Part shown: piece after piece, positions 1 through 9,000 of the stretch
Numbering within the stretch: the stretch's first letter is position 1
Layout: every line of letters starts with the position of its first letter
DNA from: Pelagomonas calceolata
Lineage: Eukaryota; Sar; Pelagophyceae; Pelagomonadales; Pelagomonadaceae
Assembly: GCA_918797485.1 (NCBI GenBank)
Contig: CAKKNE010000002.1
Coordinates: 4,058,501-4,122,500 of the forward strand
Reading direction: 5' to 3'
DNA length: 64,000 bases
Notes under the pieces: generated by a model
The model's input: the letters and a program-made list of their open reading frames with translations, nothing else
What the model was told of the DNA's origin: nothing
Database searches by the model: none
Position numbers and translations under genes: made by a program

Positions 1-357
1 AAACAAATAGTCGATCCACTCCAACTTCACGAGGCCCCGATTGCCCGTGTTGATGCGGTACATCATCATTTTATTGTTATAAGCGCGGTCTAGGAGTACG
101 AGTACGATATGATCGAGGAGCTGCAATCCTAAACATTTCAGGGCCCACCCACACCAGTAGTACTCTCTCGATAGGTTCAGGGGGTTCGTCAATTTCTCAA
201 AACTTTCTCGTCGCTTACTTCGCAGCAACAGGAGCAGTCCGACGAAAGCCGCGAAGGACTGGAAGCTCTTCTTGTGCTTGCGGAGCTGGTCCTCGACTAT
301 CGTAGATCTTCGTCGCGCCGTGGGCTGGGCGAGGCTCTTCGGGGGGGCGACGCACAT
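1..357 (-). CDS. Hypothetical protein, N-terminal part, runs off the left edge
   Basis: The minus strand is open from an ATG at 357 to base 1 (119 codons, no stop). The product begins MCVAPPKSLAQ. It has a short hydrophobic run (FVGLLLLL) near residues 38-45 and a second one (CLGLQLLDHIVLVLLD) near 77-92, which suggests membrane contact. Tyr, Trp and Lys content late in the piece looks like real protein rather than a shadow frame. The promoter palindrome at 543-566 lies 186 bp upstream, as at neighbouring genes, which supports the start. I do not recognise the family. The rest lies outside the window. Confidence 0.6.
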   Translation of the reverse strand, partial: MCVAPPKSLAQPTARRRSTIVEDQLRKHKKSFQSFAAFVGLLLLLRSKRRESFEKLTNPLNLSREYYWCGWALKCLGLQLLDHIVLVLLDRAYNNKMMMYRINTGNRGLVKLEWIDYLF

Positions 358-542
358 GCTTGCGGCGGCGTTTTGCGGCTGCCACGCCAATCTCGTTTGG
401 AGCGCCGTCCGGGGCGTTAGTGTTGGTTGTTTCGCACTTGAGCCGTTGGTAGGTGTCGTGGCTGTCGTATACGCGGCTTAGATCGGCAGCGTCGCCGCTA
501 GGGACGGCGGTAGAGCGGCGAAACGACTGCCACCTCGACTTC

Positions 543-566
543 GCTAGCGGTCTGTAAAGACACTAG
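543..566. promoter_or_regulatory. Promoter palindrome copy 1 (divergent intergenic 358-879)
   Basis: This copy reads, on the minus strand, CTAGTGTCTTTACAG then ACCGCTAGC. It sits between the left-edge gene and the WD40 gene, about 186 and 314 bp from their start codons. Apart from this motif I see nothing else in the 522-bp intergenic region. Confidence 0.6.
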
Positions 567-879
567 GAATAGCCACGCTTTGGTTTTTCGCTTCATACGA
601 AGCCAAGCTGCGGCATCGGACAGCTTTGACTGGTTCGGACATCACTAATCGATCACAGCTGCACGCCTGAAACAGCAGCGTGCCGATTAGAGGCTTTTAA
701 AAGGCTAAACACAGCCTACCCGCGAAAGCCGCTCTCCGGCAGGATATAAGCGCAAGAAACGCAGCAGAAAACGCCGCGCCCCGCTCCCCGACGTCGAAGA
801 AGGCCTCGGCGACGCGGTCCGCAGCCAACACCCCCCAAAAACCAAGCAAATAAACGTCGTCGAGACAAGGCGGGAAACC

Positions 880-2598
880 ATGGAGTTCTCGCACGTCGGC
901 GACGTCCTGCACCCGTCGCCGGATGACGTCGAGGCAGCAGTAAGGGCCGCAGGCACGAACACGGGAGAAGAAGTTTTAGAAGCCGCGAGACGGAAGAAGA
1001 TGAGTTTCGTCCGGAGGCAATTAGCGCCGGAGGCATCTCGAAGAGTCGACGCGGCCCTCAGCGAGGAGTTCATCGGCGCGCCGGGGTGGCGGGTAGAAGT
1101 CGTCCAGGCGAGGCAGGTCTGCGGCGGGCCGTTGTGGTGCGTGTCGTCCGGAGGCAAGGGTCTCGTTGCTTGTGGTGGTTCTGATGGTGTCGTGCGAGTA
1201 GCGACCCTAGGAACGTTTGAGCGTGCCGAAAGGTGGCGACTCAATCGGGATTCGGCGTTGTCTGATGTCCAACTGCTCGAGGGCCACGAAGGGGCGGTCT
1301 TCGACTGCGCGTTTTCGAGGCAGGAGGACAAGAAGAAGACCACTCTCGTAACAGTATCGGCGGACGCTACCGCAAGGTTGTGGACGGGCTGGGAGGGCGA
1401 CCCGAGACTCTCGCCGGGTTTGATCTTCGCCCACGGGCAGGGCGTCTGCTGCTGCGCTTGGTTAGGGGGCGAATCATTTGTGACCGGCGGCTTCGACCGA
1501 AACATCCGAGTGTGGCACATTCCCGACCGCAAGGCGACGGCCTGGGCCCACTTGAACGATGCGGTTACTGCTGTTGGTTGCAGAGCGTCGGACGGTCCTG
1601 GGGCTCCAGCAAGGTTAGGTGTCGGTACAAGAGGCGGCCAGGTCTTCGTCTACAAGTCACGAGATCATACCCATGTAGAATGCGACGAGATGGTGCTGGG
1701 GACCATGCGTGCGGGAGCCTTCAACGAAGCGGAACGATGCGGTGCTGCGGGCATTCGGGCCCAATCCAATGCTCTGCAGGGCATCGTGGCCGGTTCGGCC
1801 AAGCCCAAGAAAAAAGGTGGAGGGGGCTTCTTCTCCAAATTGTTCAAGCCCCGGAAGAAGACCGCTGATTTGCAAGCCGAGTCCGAGGCGCGCGCGGCGG
1901 AATTCCTATCAGGTACCGACGAGGACACGAAAGTGGAAGAGCAGAGTACTGATGACGAAGGCGACGATAGTTCTGAAGATGGCGATCTACAGGAAATAGA
2001 ACAGACCGACAAGGTCGCTTCTATTGAGTCCGTGAAGTATAGAGCTTCCTCGATCTCATTTCCCAGAGAGGACGGGTTATTGTGCTGCGCGAACAACGGC
2101 GAGCCCGCTCTCTACGATGCGATGAACCCCCAGAAGGACGCTCAAACCACTTTTCGGGGAGGTGTTAGATCTGTGGTGGGCTGCGGCGTGTCTGCGGACG
2201 AGACGGGCACGTTCTGCGTCGGAGGCTCGGAGACGGGCCAAATCTTAGCGTGGCGGCTGCCTGATGTTGGGACGTCGAAGCCCGAAGCGCTGCCCTTGGA
2301 AATCGACGTGAAGGCACGGAACGCTCGGATTGCAGCGGTTACTGCCGTTGCTTTTGTGCCTGCTGAGAGCGCGTCCGCTACCTTAGATGCAAAAGTACTG
2401 AAGGCGACCTACGACAATACTGGAGCGTGTTTGATCGTCGCGACGGACTACTCTGGAAGGTTACTCGTCGCTCAGCGCGAGCCGGGCGACGCGCACGCCG
2501 AAGGTGTCGATACTTTACCGACGCCGCCGCCGTCGGCCACGAAGACGAAGAAGAAGCGCCCGTCCCTGCCGGGCCAGGCCTACGTCGAGGAGGAGTAA
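880..2598 (+). CDS. WD40-repeat protein, WDR44-like
   Basis: A 572-residue protein with an acidic, helical N-terminus (1-75), then WD-type blades from about residue 80 to 270. These include GHEGAVFDCAFS ... ADATARLW and the next blade ending GGFDRNIRVW. A charged linker follows with a basic KFSKLFKPRKK-like patch (about 310-330) and a Glu/Asp-rich stretch (340-370), then more blades to about residue 545 and a basic tail. The order of blades around a long charged insert recalls WDR44-type scaffolds that bind small GTPases, but that match is by memory and only moderate. The first ATG follows the promoter palindrome by 314 bp. No intron is needed. Confidence 0.7.
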   Translation: MEFSHVGDVLHPSPDDVEAAVRAAGTNTGEEVLEAARRKKMSFVRRQLAPEASRRVDAALSEEFIGAPGWRVEVVQARQVCGGPLWCVSSGGKGLVACGGSDGVVRVATLGTFERAERWRLNRDSALSDVQLLEGHEGAVFDCAFSRQEDKKKTTLVTVSADATARLWTGWEGDPRLSPGLIFAHGQGVCCCAWLGGESFVTGGFDRNIRVWHIPDRKATAWAHLNDAVTAVGCRASDGPGAPARLGVGTRGGQVFVYKSRDHTHVECDEMVLGTMRAGAFNEAERCGAAGIRAQSNALQGIVAGSAKPKKKGGGGFFSKLFKPRKKTADLQAESEARAAEFLSGTDEDTKVEEQSTDDEGDDSSEDGDLQEIEQTDKVASIESVKYRASSISFPREDGLLCCANNGEPALYDAMNPQKDAQTTFRGGVRSVVGCGVSADETGTFCVGGSETGQILAWRLPDVGTSKPEALPLEIDVKARNARIAAVTAVAFVPAESASATLDAKVLKATYDNTGACLIVATDYSGRLLVAQREPGDAHAEGVDTLPTPPPSATKTKKKRPSLPGQAYVEEE

Positions 2599-2771
2599 GT
2601 CGGCCATTTCTTGCATTAACGCGGCGGCGGAATCGCGGATATCGCTGACAGCTAGAATAAAACGGGTTTTACACGGCTCTAAATTAATTTAAATTTGACC
2701 CGCGCCGCCCGCCACGCCCGCCGCCGCGACTGAGATCGACAGGAAACCAACGCCTGACACACGACTCAAGC

Positions 2772-3242
2772 ATGAGCACCGCGGAGCCCATCAATGAGGC
2801 CCAAAATTTGAGTTCCATGCCCGAAGACGTGCTCCGCGCCGTGCTCGCGCGCGCGCGATTCGACGACCAGGCCGCGCTCAAACGCGTCTGCAAGCGGTTT
2901 CTCGCCGTCATCTCGAGCCGTTCGTTTCGCGAGGAGCGCCGCGCGAGCGGGTGCCTCGAGCATACGGTCCTCGTGATGAAATACGAGACGTTTTGGTGGG
3001 AGTGGAAGCACATCTGCTGGCTCTTGCGCCAGCCGGCCAAGGATTCCAAAACTGGGAACCGTGCGTGGCGGCCGGAGAATAGCGATGGGTCCTGGACCAC
3101 GCTGGTCGCCATGAAGACTTTTCAATACTCGATTCCGATCTTTGCCTTCGACGGCGAGGGCGCCGTCGCGCGGTTCTCGTTCGGGGGCCTACCGTGCGAC
3201 GGGCCAGGCGGCATGGTGTGGGCCGTCGCGACGCTCGGATAG
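2772..3242 (+). CDS. F-box domain protein
   Basis: A 156-residue protein. Residues 14-50 form an F-box: SSMPEDVLRAVLAR, then ALKRVCKRFLAVISS, the usual Leu-Pro-x-(D/E) and Cys-(R/K)-x-(F/W) pattern that binds SKP1 in SCF ubiquitin ligases. The C-terminal half (70-156), rich in Trp, is presumably the substrate-binding part and is not recognised. It follows the WD40 gene on the same strand after 173 bp, with no promoter palindrome between them. The gap holds an AATAAA-like signal near 2655. Confidence 0.75.
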   Translation: MSTAEPINEAQNLSSMPEDVLRAVLARARFDDQAALKRVCKRFLAVISSRSFREERRASGCLEHTVLVMKYETFWWEWKHICWLLRQPAKDSKTGNRAWRPENSDGSWTTLVAMKTFQYSIPIFAFDGEGAVARFSFGGLPCDGPGGMVWAVATLG

Positions 3243-3294
3243 GACCCCACCCCCCCAACGACTAAGAGCCCTCTCCTTACCCGGGAAACCCGCC

Positions 3295-5598
3295 TCAGGA
3301 CTCCACGGCGAGCTTCATGAGGTGCTCCATGAACACCTTGAGGCTGACATCGTCGGTGGGGATGACCTGGCCTGCGTGGACGTCGGTCGAGTTGTGCGTC
3401 ACCGAGGGATTCAACTTGCAGATGAGGAAGCGCGCCTCGGACTTGTGCTGGTCGGCGATGATGTAGCGCGGCACGGGGAAGCGCGCGTCCATGATCGCGT
3501 TCGCGTCTTCTAGGGGCTGATGTAATAAAGTTCGGAAATGCACGTGTTCATCACTGTCCTGGTACCGTTGATCCCTCCACGCAGCAATTGTCTCGCCATG
3601 AAACACAATCACGTAGAAGAACGTATCTAGGAGTAGTATGACGTCCGGTCTCACACTACTGGCATCGAGCATGGCTGGAGTAGGAGGAGCCTGGAAGCCA
3701 TAGGACACAAGTGTAGGCTGGATCATCACCAACGAGTTGGTCGTGTTTTCTCTGACTAACACCATTCTGTAGTAAGAAGCCTCATCGGGCGAGGAATTAA
3801 ATAATTGGAGGAACTGCGACCTTCGCAAGTTAAACACGAATTGCGGATAGACCGAGAACTCGTGCGGCAGTCTAAATGAGGAAGGATCGTCCTTTCGATA
3901 GTCCGCGAACTTCGCGCACAACCTGATGAGCGACCGGTCGACCCACCGCAGGATATCAGCGACCTCCTCAGTCTCGGTTCTATGGACCGCCACTCTAGCC
4001 ATCAACACCGCGGCGGCCTCCTGGTCGAAGGAGCGAGCGACCGGTGAGGCATCCGAGGGATCGGGCTGCCACGCTCCACAGAGTGTGGTACACCTCAACC
4101 TTTGTTTACCAGACGCGTGTTGATAGCTCGTAAGGAATTGCGCATATCTCCTCTTATGAGCGGGCACCGGCGTAGTAGACGCATTAGTAACTTCAAAGTA
4201 CACCGCAATAGTCGTCGAGGGGTCGATCCCACCAATAGACCACTGGTTTGTGCCGCCCTGCCCTATTTCCGTCTCGGAGACGTAATTGGTCTTGATCTTG
4301 TTGTTCTTGAGAGCAGCGCACGGGCCGATGGCGCCGGCCACCTTGAATTCACGAGAAGTGAGCACCTCTAGTGAAGCGGCGAAGCCCATGACCAGGTGCC
4401 CGGCGTTCGGCCCGGGCTGGTCGTCGGCGTGCCTCCGGAAGACCCTCCTCAGACTTTCTTTGAAGACCGACTGCGTGAAGGAATCACCCAAGATGGCGAC
4501 GCCTCCTGTTCTATCAACGCAGCTCCGCATTTCATGCAGGCCGACCTGATCCAGCGAACAAGCAAAACAATCGACGACGTGGGCATTGGAGGCGGCCCGT
4601 TCCGCTAGTTTAGCATAAAACTCCTGCGCTTTCTTCACGTGCGGCGCGTTGCCCTTCACCAGGTCCTGGTGGCTGCGCATGTCCTCGCTTCTTGCTTTAT
4701 CCACGACCATACCTGGTCCCACGGTACTGGGACCGCCGACGAAGAGCATGACTCTACTACCTTGTCTCGGCGCTGCGGCTTCTAGTAAGCCCACAGCGAC
4801 AGCTAAGGCGGCCCCGGTGCACCGCGCGGCTCGTTGGTCCGCCGCGGCCGGCCACGGGTCCCTACCTAAGTCTTCCAGGACAGACTCGACCGTAAAGGAG
4901 CAGTCCCCGACCGTCATCAGGAAAGACCCGATCGCCGCCGCCCTTCCACCTTGTTGTTGTTGCTGCTGTTGGGGCCTATTGCCAGGCGCGATATTCAATA
5001 ATTCTTGGACCCTTTGGGCACTGTAGTCCTTCGACCCTTTGAAGGCTATGGCCTTGTGGCACTCGCCAAACCCAATTTCGTGGACGAGGACGTGGGCGCC
5101 GAAGGTGATTAAACCAACAAGGGCGTCCTCCGGTAACAAGTTCAGAGTTTGCTGGATGGAGTCCTTGAGGGACTCGAGTTCGCTTTCCGGGAGACACGTG
5201 TCGACCACAAATAAGAATACTGGAGGGCCTACCGAACGCTGTTGGAGTTCGTACTCCACAGTGGTAAACTGGGGGATGAGCTCCGCCGGTAAATTTGTTT
5301 CCGTGATGTTCTCCGCGTAGTGCGGCGGGAAATGATTCCTTCCGAGACAAAAGGGGCACGTCCAGAGTTTGGTTCTGAAGTCGAGCTGGCAGTAGGGGTT
5401 GAGGAGAGCTCCACAACCATTACATCGGATCGGATCGTAGACGAGAGGTGGGGGGTTGCCGATGGGTTTCAAAGGAGTGTAGAGCGCGCCGATCGGGACG
5501 ACGATGCGCGTCGCTTCTAGTCTGGACGAGGGCCAGACGTTCCAGCTCAGGCGCACGCCGTCGCGCTCCTCCTGCGCTTGGATGCTACTCATGTCCAT
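3295..5598 (-). CDS. SEC23: SEC23, COPII coat GTPase-activating subunit
   Basis: A 767-residue protein of the usual SEC23 length. SEC23 is the SAR1-GAP of the inner COPII coat at ER exit sites. The zinc finger is clear at about residues 58-83 ([12 protein letters not shown] ... [10 protein letters not shown]). The vWA-like trunk domain follows ([12 protein letters not shown]), then a beta-sandwich, the helical region and the C-terminal gelsolin-like domain ([22 protein letters not shown]). A poly-Gln run near residue 210 is encoded by CAA/CAG codons and is a local oddity. The start MDMSS is the first in-frame ATG; a second is 6 bp downstream. Confidence 0.97.
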   Translation of the reverse strand: MDMSSIQAQEERDGVRLSWNVWPSSRLEATRIVVPIGALYTPLKPIGNPPPLVYDPIRCNGCGALLNPYCQLDFRTKLWTCPFCLGRNHFPPHYAENITETNLPAELIPQFTTVEYELQQRSVGPPVFLFVVDTCLPESELESLKDSIQQTLNLLPEDALVGLITFGAHVLVHEIGFGECHKAIAFKGSKDYSAQRVQELLNIAPGNRPQQQQQQQGGRAAAIGSFLMTVGDCSFTVESVLEDLGRDPWPAAADQRAARCTGAALAVAVGLLEAAAPRQGSRVMLFVGGPSTVGPGMVVDKARSEDMRSHQDLVKGNAPHVKKAQEFYAKLAERAASNAHVVDCFACSLDQVGLHEMRSCVDRTGGVAILGDSFTQSVFKESLRRVFRRHADDQPGPNAGHLVMGFAASLEVLTSREFKVAGAIGPCAALKNNKIKTNYVSETEIGQGGTNQWSIGGIDPSTTIAVYFEVTNASTTPVPAHKRRYAQFLTSYQHASGKQRLRCTTLCGAWQPDPSDASPVARSFDQEAAAVLMARVAVHRTETEEVADILRWVDRSLIRLCAKFADYRKDDPSSFRLPHEFSVYPQFVFNLRRSQFLQLFNSSPDEASYYRMVLVRENTTNSLVMIQPTLVSYGFQAPPTPAMLDASSVRPDVILLLDTFFYVIVFHGETIAAWRDQRYQDSDEHVHFRTLLHQPLEDANAIMDARFPVPRYIIADQHKSEARFLICKLNPSVTHNSTDVHAGQVIPTDDVSLKVFMEHLMKLAVES

Positions 5599-5811
5599 GA
5601 TGCCTCGCCGCGCCGCCGCGCTGCGCGTTTGCTAGGCCTTGGTGTGTCGACAGCCGCGCGGTTTCGTGCGCAGCGCTGCTCAGCTTTTGTAGCTCTTCAG
5701 CGATGCAGCAATTTTACAGACAGCGCACGTACGCTGCTGCACGCCCGGCTGAGACGCGTGGGGCTTTTGGCTGGCCGACTCGAAAAATCGAGCGAGGCAG
5801 CCCCTATCTCC

Positions 5812-5846
5812 GAGGTATAAGGTACTTAAGTACTTACTGATACCTC
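5812..5846. repeat. Nested palindrome upstream of SEC23
   Basis: Outer arms GAGGTAT (5812-5818) and ATACCTC (5840-5846) enclose a perfect 12-bp palindrome GTACTTAAGTAC (5822-5833). It lies 214 bp upstream of the SEC23 start codon, where most other genes carry the 24-bp promoter palindrome, which is absent here. The rest of 5599-5861 shows nothing else. Confidence 0.5.
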
Positions 5847-5861
5847 ACCTGGCGGCCGGGC

Positions 5862-6047
5862 TCACGCCAGCCGCGCCGTGAAGATGCCCACCGGCATGGG
5901 GTCCTTGGTGGTCGCGACGGCCTCGGGCGCACCGCTCGCGGCCTCGAGCGGCGCCCACGTGATCGCCTCGAAGCCCGCGGCCTCGATCCACAAAACGCCC
6001 CCACCGGGTCCCGAAGATAACAACGAAGATAAGTTAAAACACGATAG
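5862..6047 (-). other. In-frame open stretch after the USP stop codon (possible readthrough tail or orphan coding fragment)
   Basis: Directly after the TAG that ends the USP-like gene (6048-6050) the same minus frame stays open for 61 codons to a TGA at 5862-5864. Most of it reads like real protein (GGGVLWIEAAGFEAITWAP ... ending GIFTARLA) with GC-rich third positions. It has no early ATG of its own; only one Met lies near its end. The bases after the stop are CTA, a context that favours readthrough of UGA in some eukaryotes. A 55-codon plus-strand ORF (5884-6051) covers the same bases and cannot be excluded. Confidence 0.3.
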
Positions 6048-9000
6048 CTAGAAGATGTCGTACACGAGAAGATACGGCAGCATGGCCCCCTTGCCGTCCG
6101 ACGGCTCCGCCCGGGCCTTCACGTCCTCCCAGCCGCCTAGTTGATGGACGGAGCCGCGGTCGTGCCACTCCCAGCCCTTGTTCCAGTCCCTGCCTTTCCG
6201 CACGAAGGACGTGTAGTGGTTGCCCCGGAACATGATGAGGGCCACGAGGTCGCGCTTCCCGGCCTTTTTAGCCTTGTCGTCGAAGCACTTCGCCGCGTCG
6301 CGCACGCCGCCCATGAGAGCTAAGTCCATGACGCTCAAGACGTCACCCCGCGAACGATCGATGCCGGTCCACGTGATGCCCAGGATTAGTGTGGAAGCGC
6401 ACCTTGATAACGTTTGCGAAACAGCACAAGCCTTCGGCGCGTGGCACGCGTCACAAGATTTAGCAGTATGGGCGTGTGCAAGTAAGTACACGGGCGCTAG
6501 ATGGGCCCCTCGCTTGTAGGCGACGCGGGCCTGCTTGAGCTTCGTGGCCGGGGCTGAACGCGCATATTCTAAGACTTGCTCGTCGACGGCATCACTATTA
6601 GATTTGCCGCATTTGGAACAGGGCGCCTGCGTGATGCGGCCTACACTTGTAAGAGTAGAGGCGGCGCTTTTGGTGGAAGCGTCCGCTGTCAACGCCTCGA
6701 CTAATTCGCCGAGCACCTCGGCCACATCCAAGTGAGCGCCGCCCGTCGCGAGCTCCTGTCGTATGTCCGGGTCGCCTCCCTCCCTCTCGGCTAGCGCAGC
6801 TCGTAAATCGTCGATGGCCTGGTCGTACTGGCGCTTCTTCGTCGTCCTTCTCAACAATGCATTGCCGCTCTGGTCTAGGGGCGGGAGCGCGTCCAAAGCT
6901 CTACGCAAAGCCTTCGGCGCGGCGTCTTTCGCGTCAGCACTATCGAAGGCGCGCCGGAAGGACTTCGCGGACCGCAGCGCCGTCGCGAGGGCCTCGAGCG
7001 CGCAGTTCGCGCGGGGCTTCACGTCCTTCAAGTTGCGGGGGATGCCCTCGTCGACGGCGCCCCAGCCCTGCCGCTTGGGCGGCGGCGGCGCCGCCGACGG
7101 CAGCGGCCCCAGCGCCAAGCTTTGTGGGGGCGGCGAGCCCGGTGGCAAATTCGCGTCGACGGCGCCCCAGCCGCGCGGCGGAGTAGGCGGCGGCGGCGCG
7201 GCGGGCGGCGCCACGACTGGCGACGCCGGTGGCGACGTCGGCGCTGATGGTGGCGCGGCCGGCGCGGCCGGCGGAGGTGACGGCGGCGGCGACCGCGGTG
7301 CGGGTGGTGGCGACGGCGGTGGCGCAGAAGTAGCCGGCAGGACCGCCGACGGCAGCTTCGAGTCGACGGCGCCCCAGCCGCGCGGCGCGGGCGCTGGCGC
7401 GGGGGCAGGCGGTGATGGCGGCGTGGCAGGCGGCGCAACCGGCGGCGACCGCGGCGGCAACCGGACTGGCGGCGACCGCGGCGGCGACCGGACCGGCGGC
7501 GACGGCGGCGCGGGAGGTGGGAGGTGCGCGTCGACGGCGCCCCAGCCGCGGGGCACGGGCGGCGGGCGCGCCGGCGTCCACGGCGGCGACGCCGGCGGTT
7601 TTGGGGCGGTCTCCGCGTCCTCGATGGCCTGGAGCGCGCGCGCTAGCTCCGCGTCGTTCGCGAGGCGGGCCTCCTCCGCGGCTCGGCGCGCCGCGGCGGC
7701 GGCGGTCTCCTCCTCGAGGCGCCGCGCCTCGGCCGCCTCGGCCGCCTGCCGCTCGCGCTCGGCCTCGGCGGCCAGGCGCCGCCGCTCCGCGGCGGCCCGC
7801 TCGGCCTCGGCCTCGGCCGAGGCGCGCGACGCCGCGAGCGCCCGCTCCAGCTCGGCGGCCTCCTCGGACGGCCGCGCCGGTCGCGCGAACGCGGCCGCGG
7901 GCTCCGGCGCCGGATCGGGCGGTGGCGGCGCCGGCGCCCGCGCGGGCCGCGCCGCGGGCGCCGGCGCCGGCGCCGGCGGCTGCGCGGGTCTCTGCTTCTC
8001 GAGCTCGTGCGTCACGAGCGTGGACACGTAGGTGAAGGGGATGTCGACCTTGCTGTTGCTCTTCCGCACCCGCTTCGCCACGACCCGCTGCGTCGCTCCA
8101 TCCAAACACCGCAGCTGGTCCACGGTCGCGCCGGTCACGCCGCGCGCCGCGAGCGCCGCGGCGAGCTCCTCCTCCAGGTCGTAGTCGCGCGGCGGCTGCG
8201 CGAGCTGCTCCTTGATCAGCCGGCGCAGGACGTGGCGCGGCGCGTCCTTGTGCGCCAGGATCTGGCGCTGCCGCTCCGCGCCCAAGCCCGCGAGGGCCGC
8301 CGTCTCCTCTGCATCAAGTTCGACGTCGCGCGCGAGGGCGCCAATGCGCCGCGCCTCGGCGCTCGCCGCCGGCCGCTTCTCCCGCTTCTTCTTCGCGGGT
8401 ACGGCGGCCCAGCCGTCCTCCGCGGGCGCCTCCGCGGGCGCCTCGACGATCGGAGGCGGCGGCAGCTCCCTGGAAGCAACCTCGGGCTCGGGCGAGCGCG
8501 CGTCGAAGAACCGCTCGCCGTCCGACGACGACGACGACGACGAGGACTCGTCGTCGCTGTCGGCCGGCGGCGCCGCGCCTCGCTCGGGGATCTCGGGCGC
8601 CGCCGCGCGCGCCGCCGCCGCCCGCAGCGCGGCGGCCTTCTTTCGCTCCTTCTGGCGCTTCTTCTTCGCGGCCTTGGCGCCGAGCTTCTTCTCCTTCGGC
8701 TGCGCGGCGTCGCCGCGCGGCGTCGACGCGGGCGTGCCGTAGACGGTCGCCGGCGTCGTCGGCGTCGCCTCGTCGTCGCTCCACGACGTCGACGGCGCGG
8801 CGGGCTTCGGCGCCTTGGGCGGCGAGGGCCGCGCGTCGCGCAGTCTCGGCGCGACGCGGAACCGCGCCAGCAGGGCGCGGAGGCCCGCCGGCGGGTCCCG
8901 CACGATCAGATTCGAATACACGGCGCCGGGCTCGTACTTCCTCAATAAGAGTTTGCGCTGGGCCCCCGCCCGCTTCGAAGCCCGGTCGCCCCGCAGCTTC

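Noticed and set aside
272-481. 69-codon plus ORF near the left edge
   Set aside because: It is antisense to the protein-like, edge-open minus frame at 1-357 and has no recognisable features.
6763-8031. Long Gly/Ala/Arg-rich plus ORFs of 422 and 207 codons
   Set aside because: Antisense shadows of the GC-rich, low-complexity linker of the USP-like gene.
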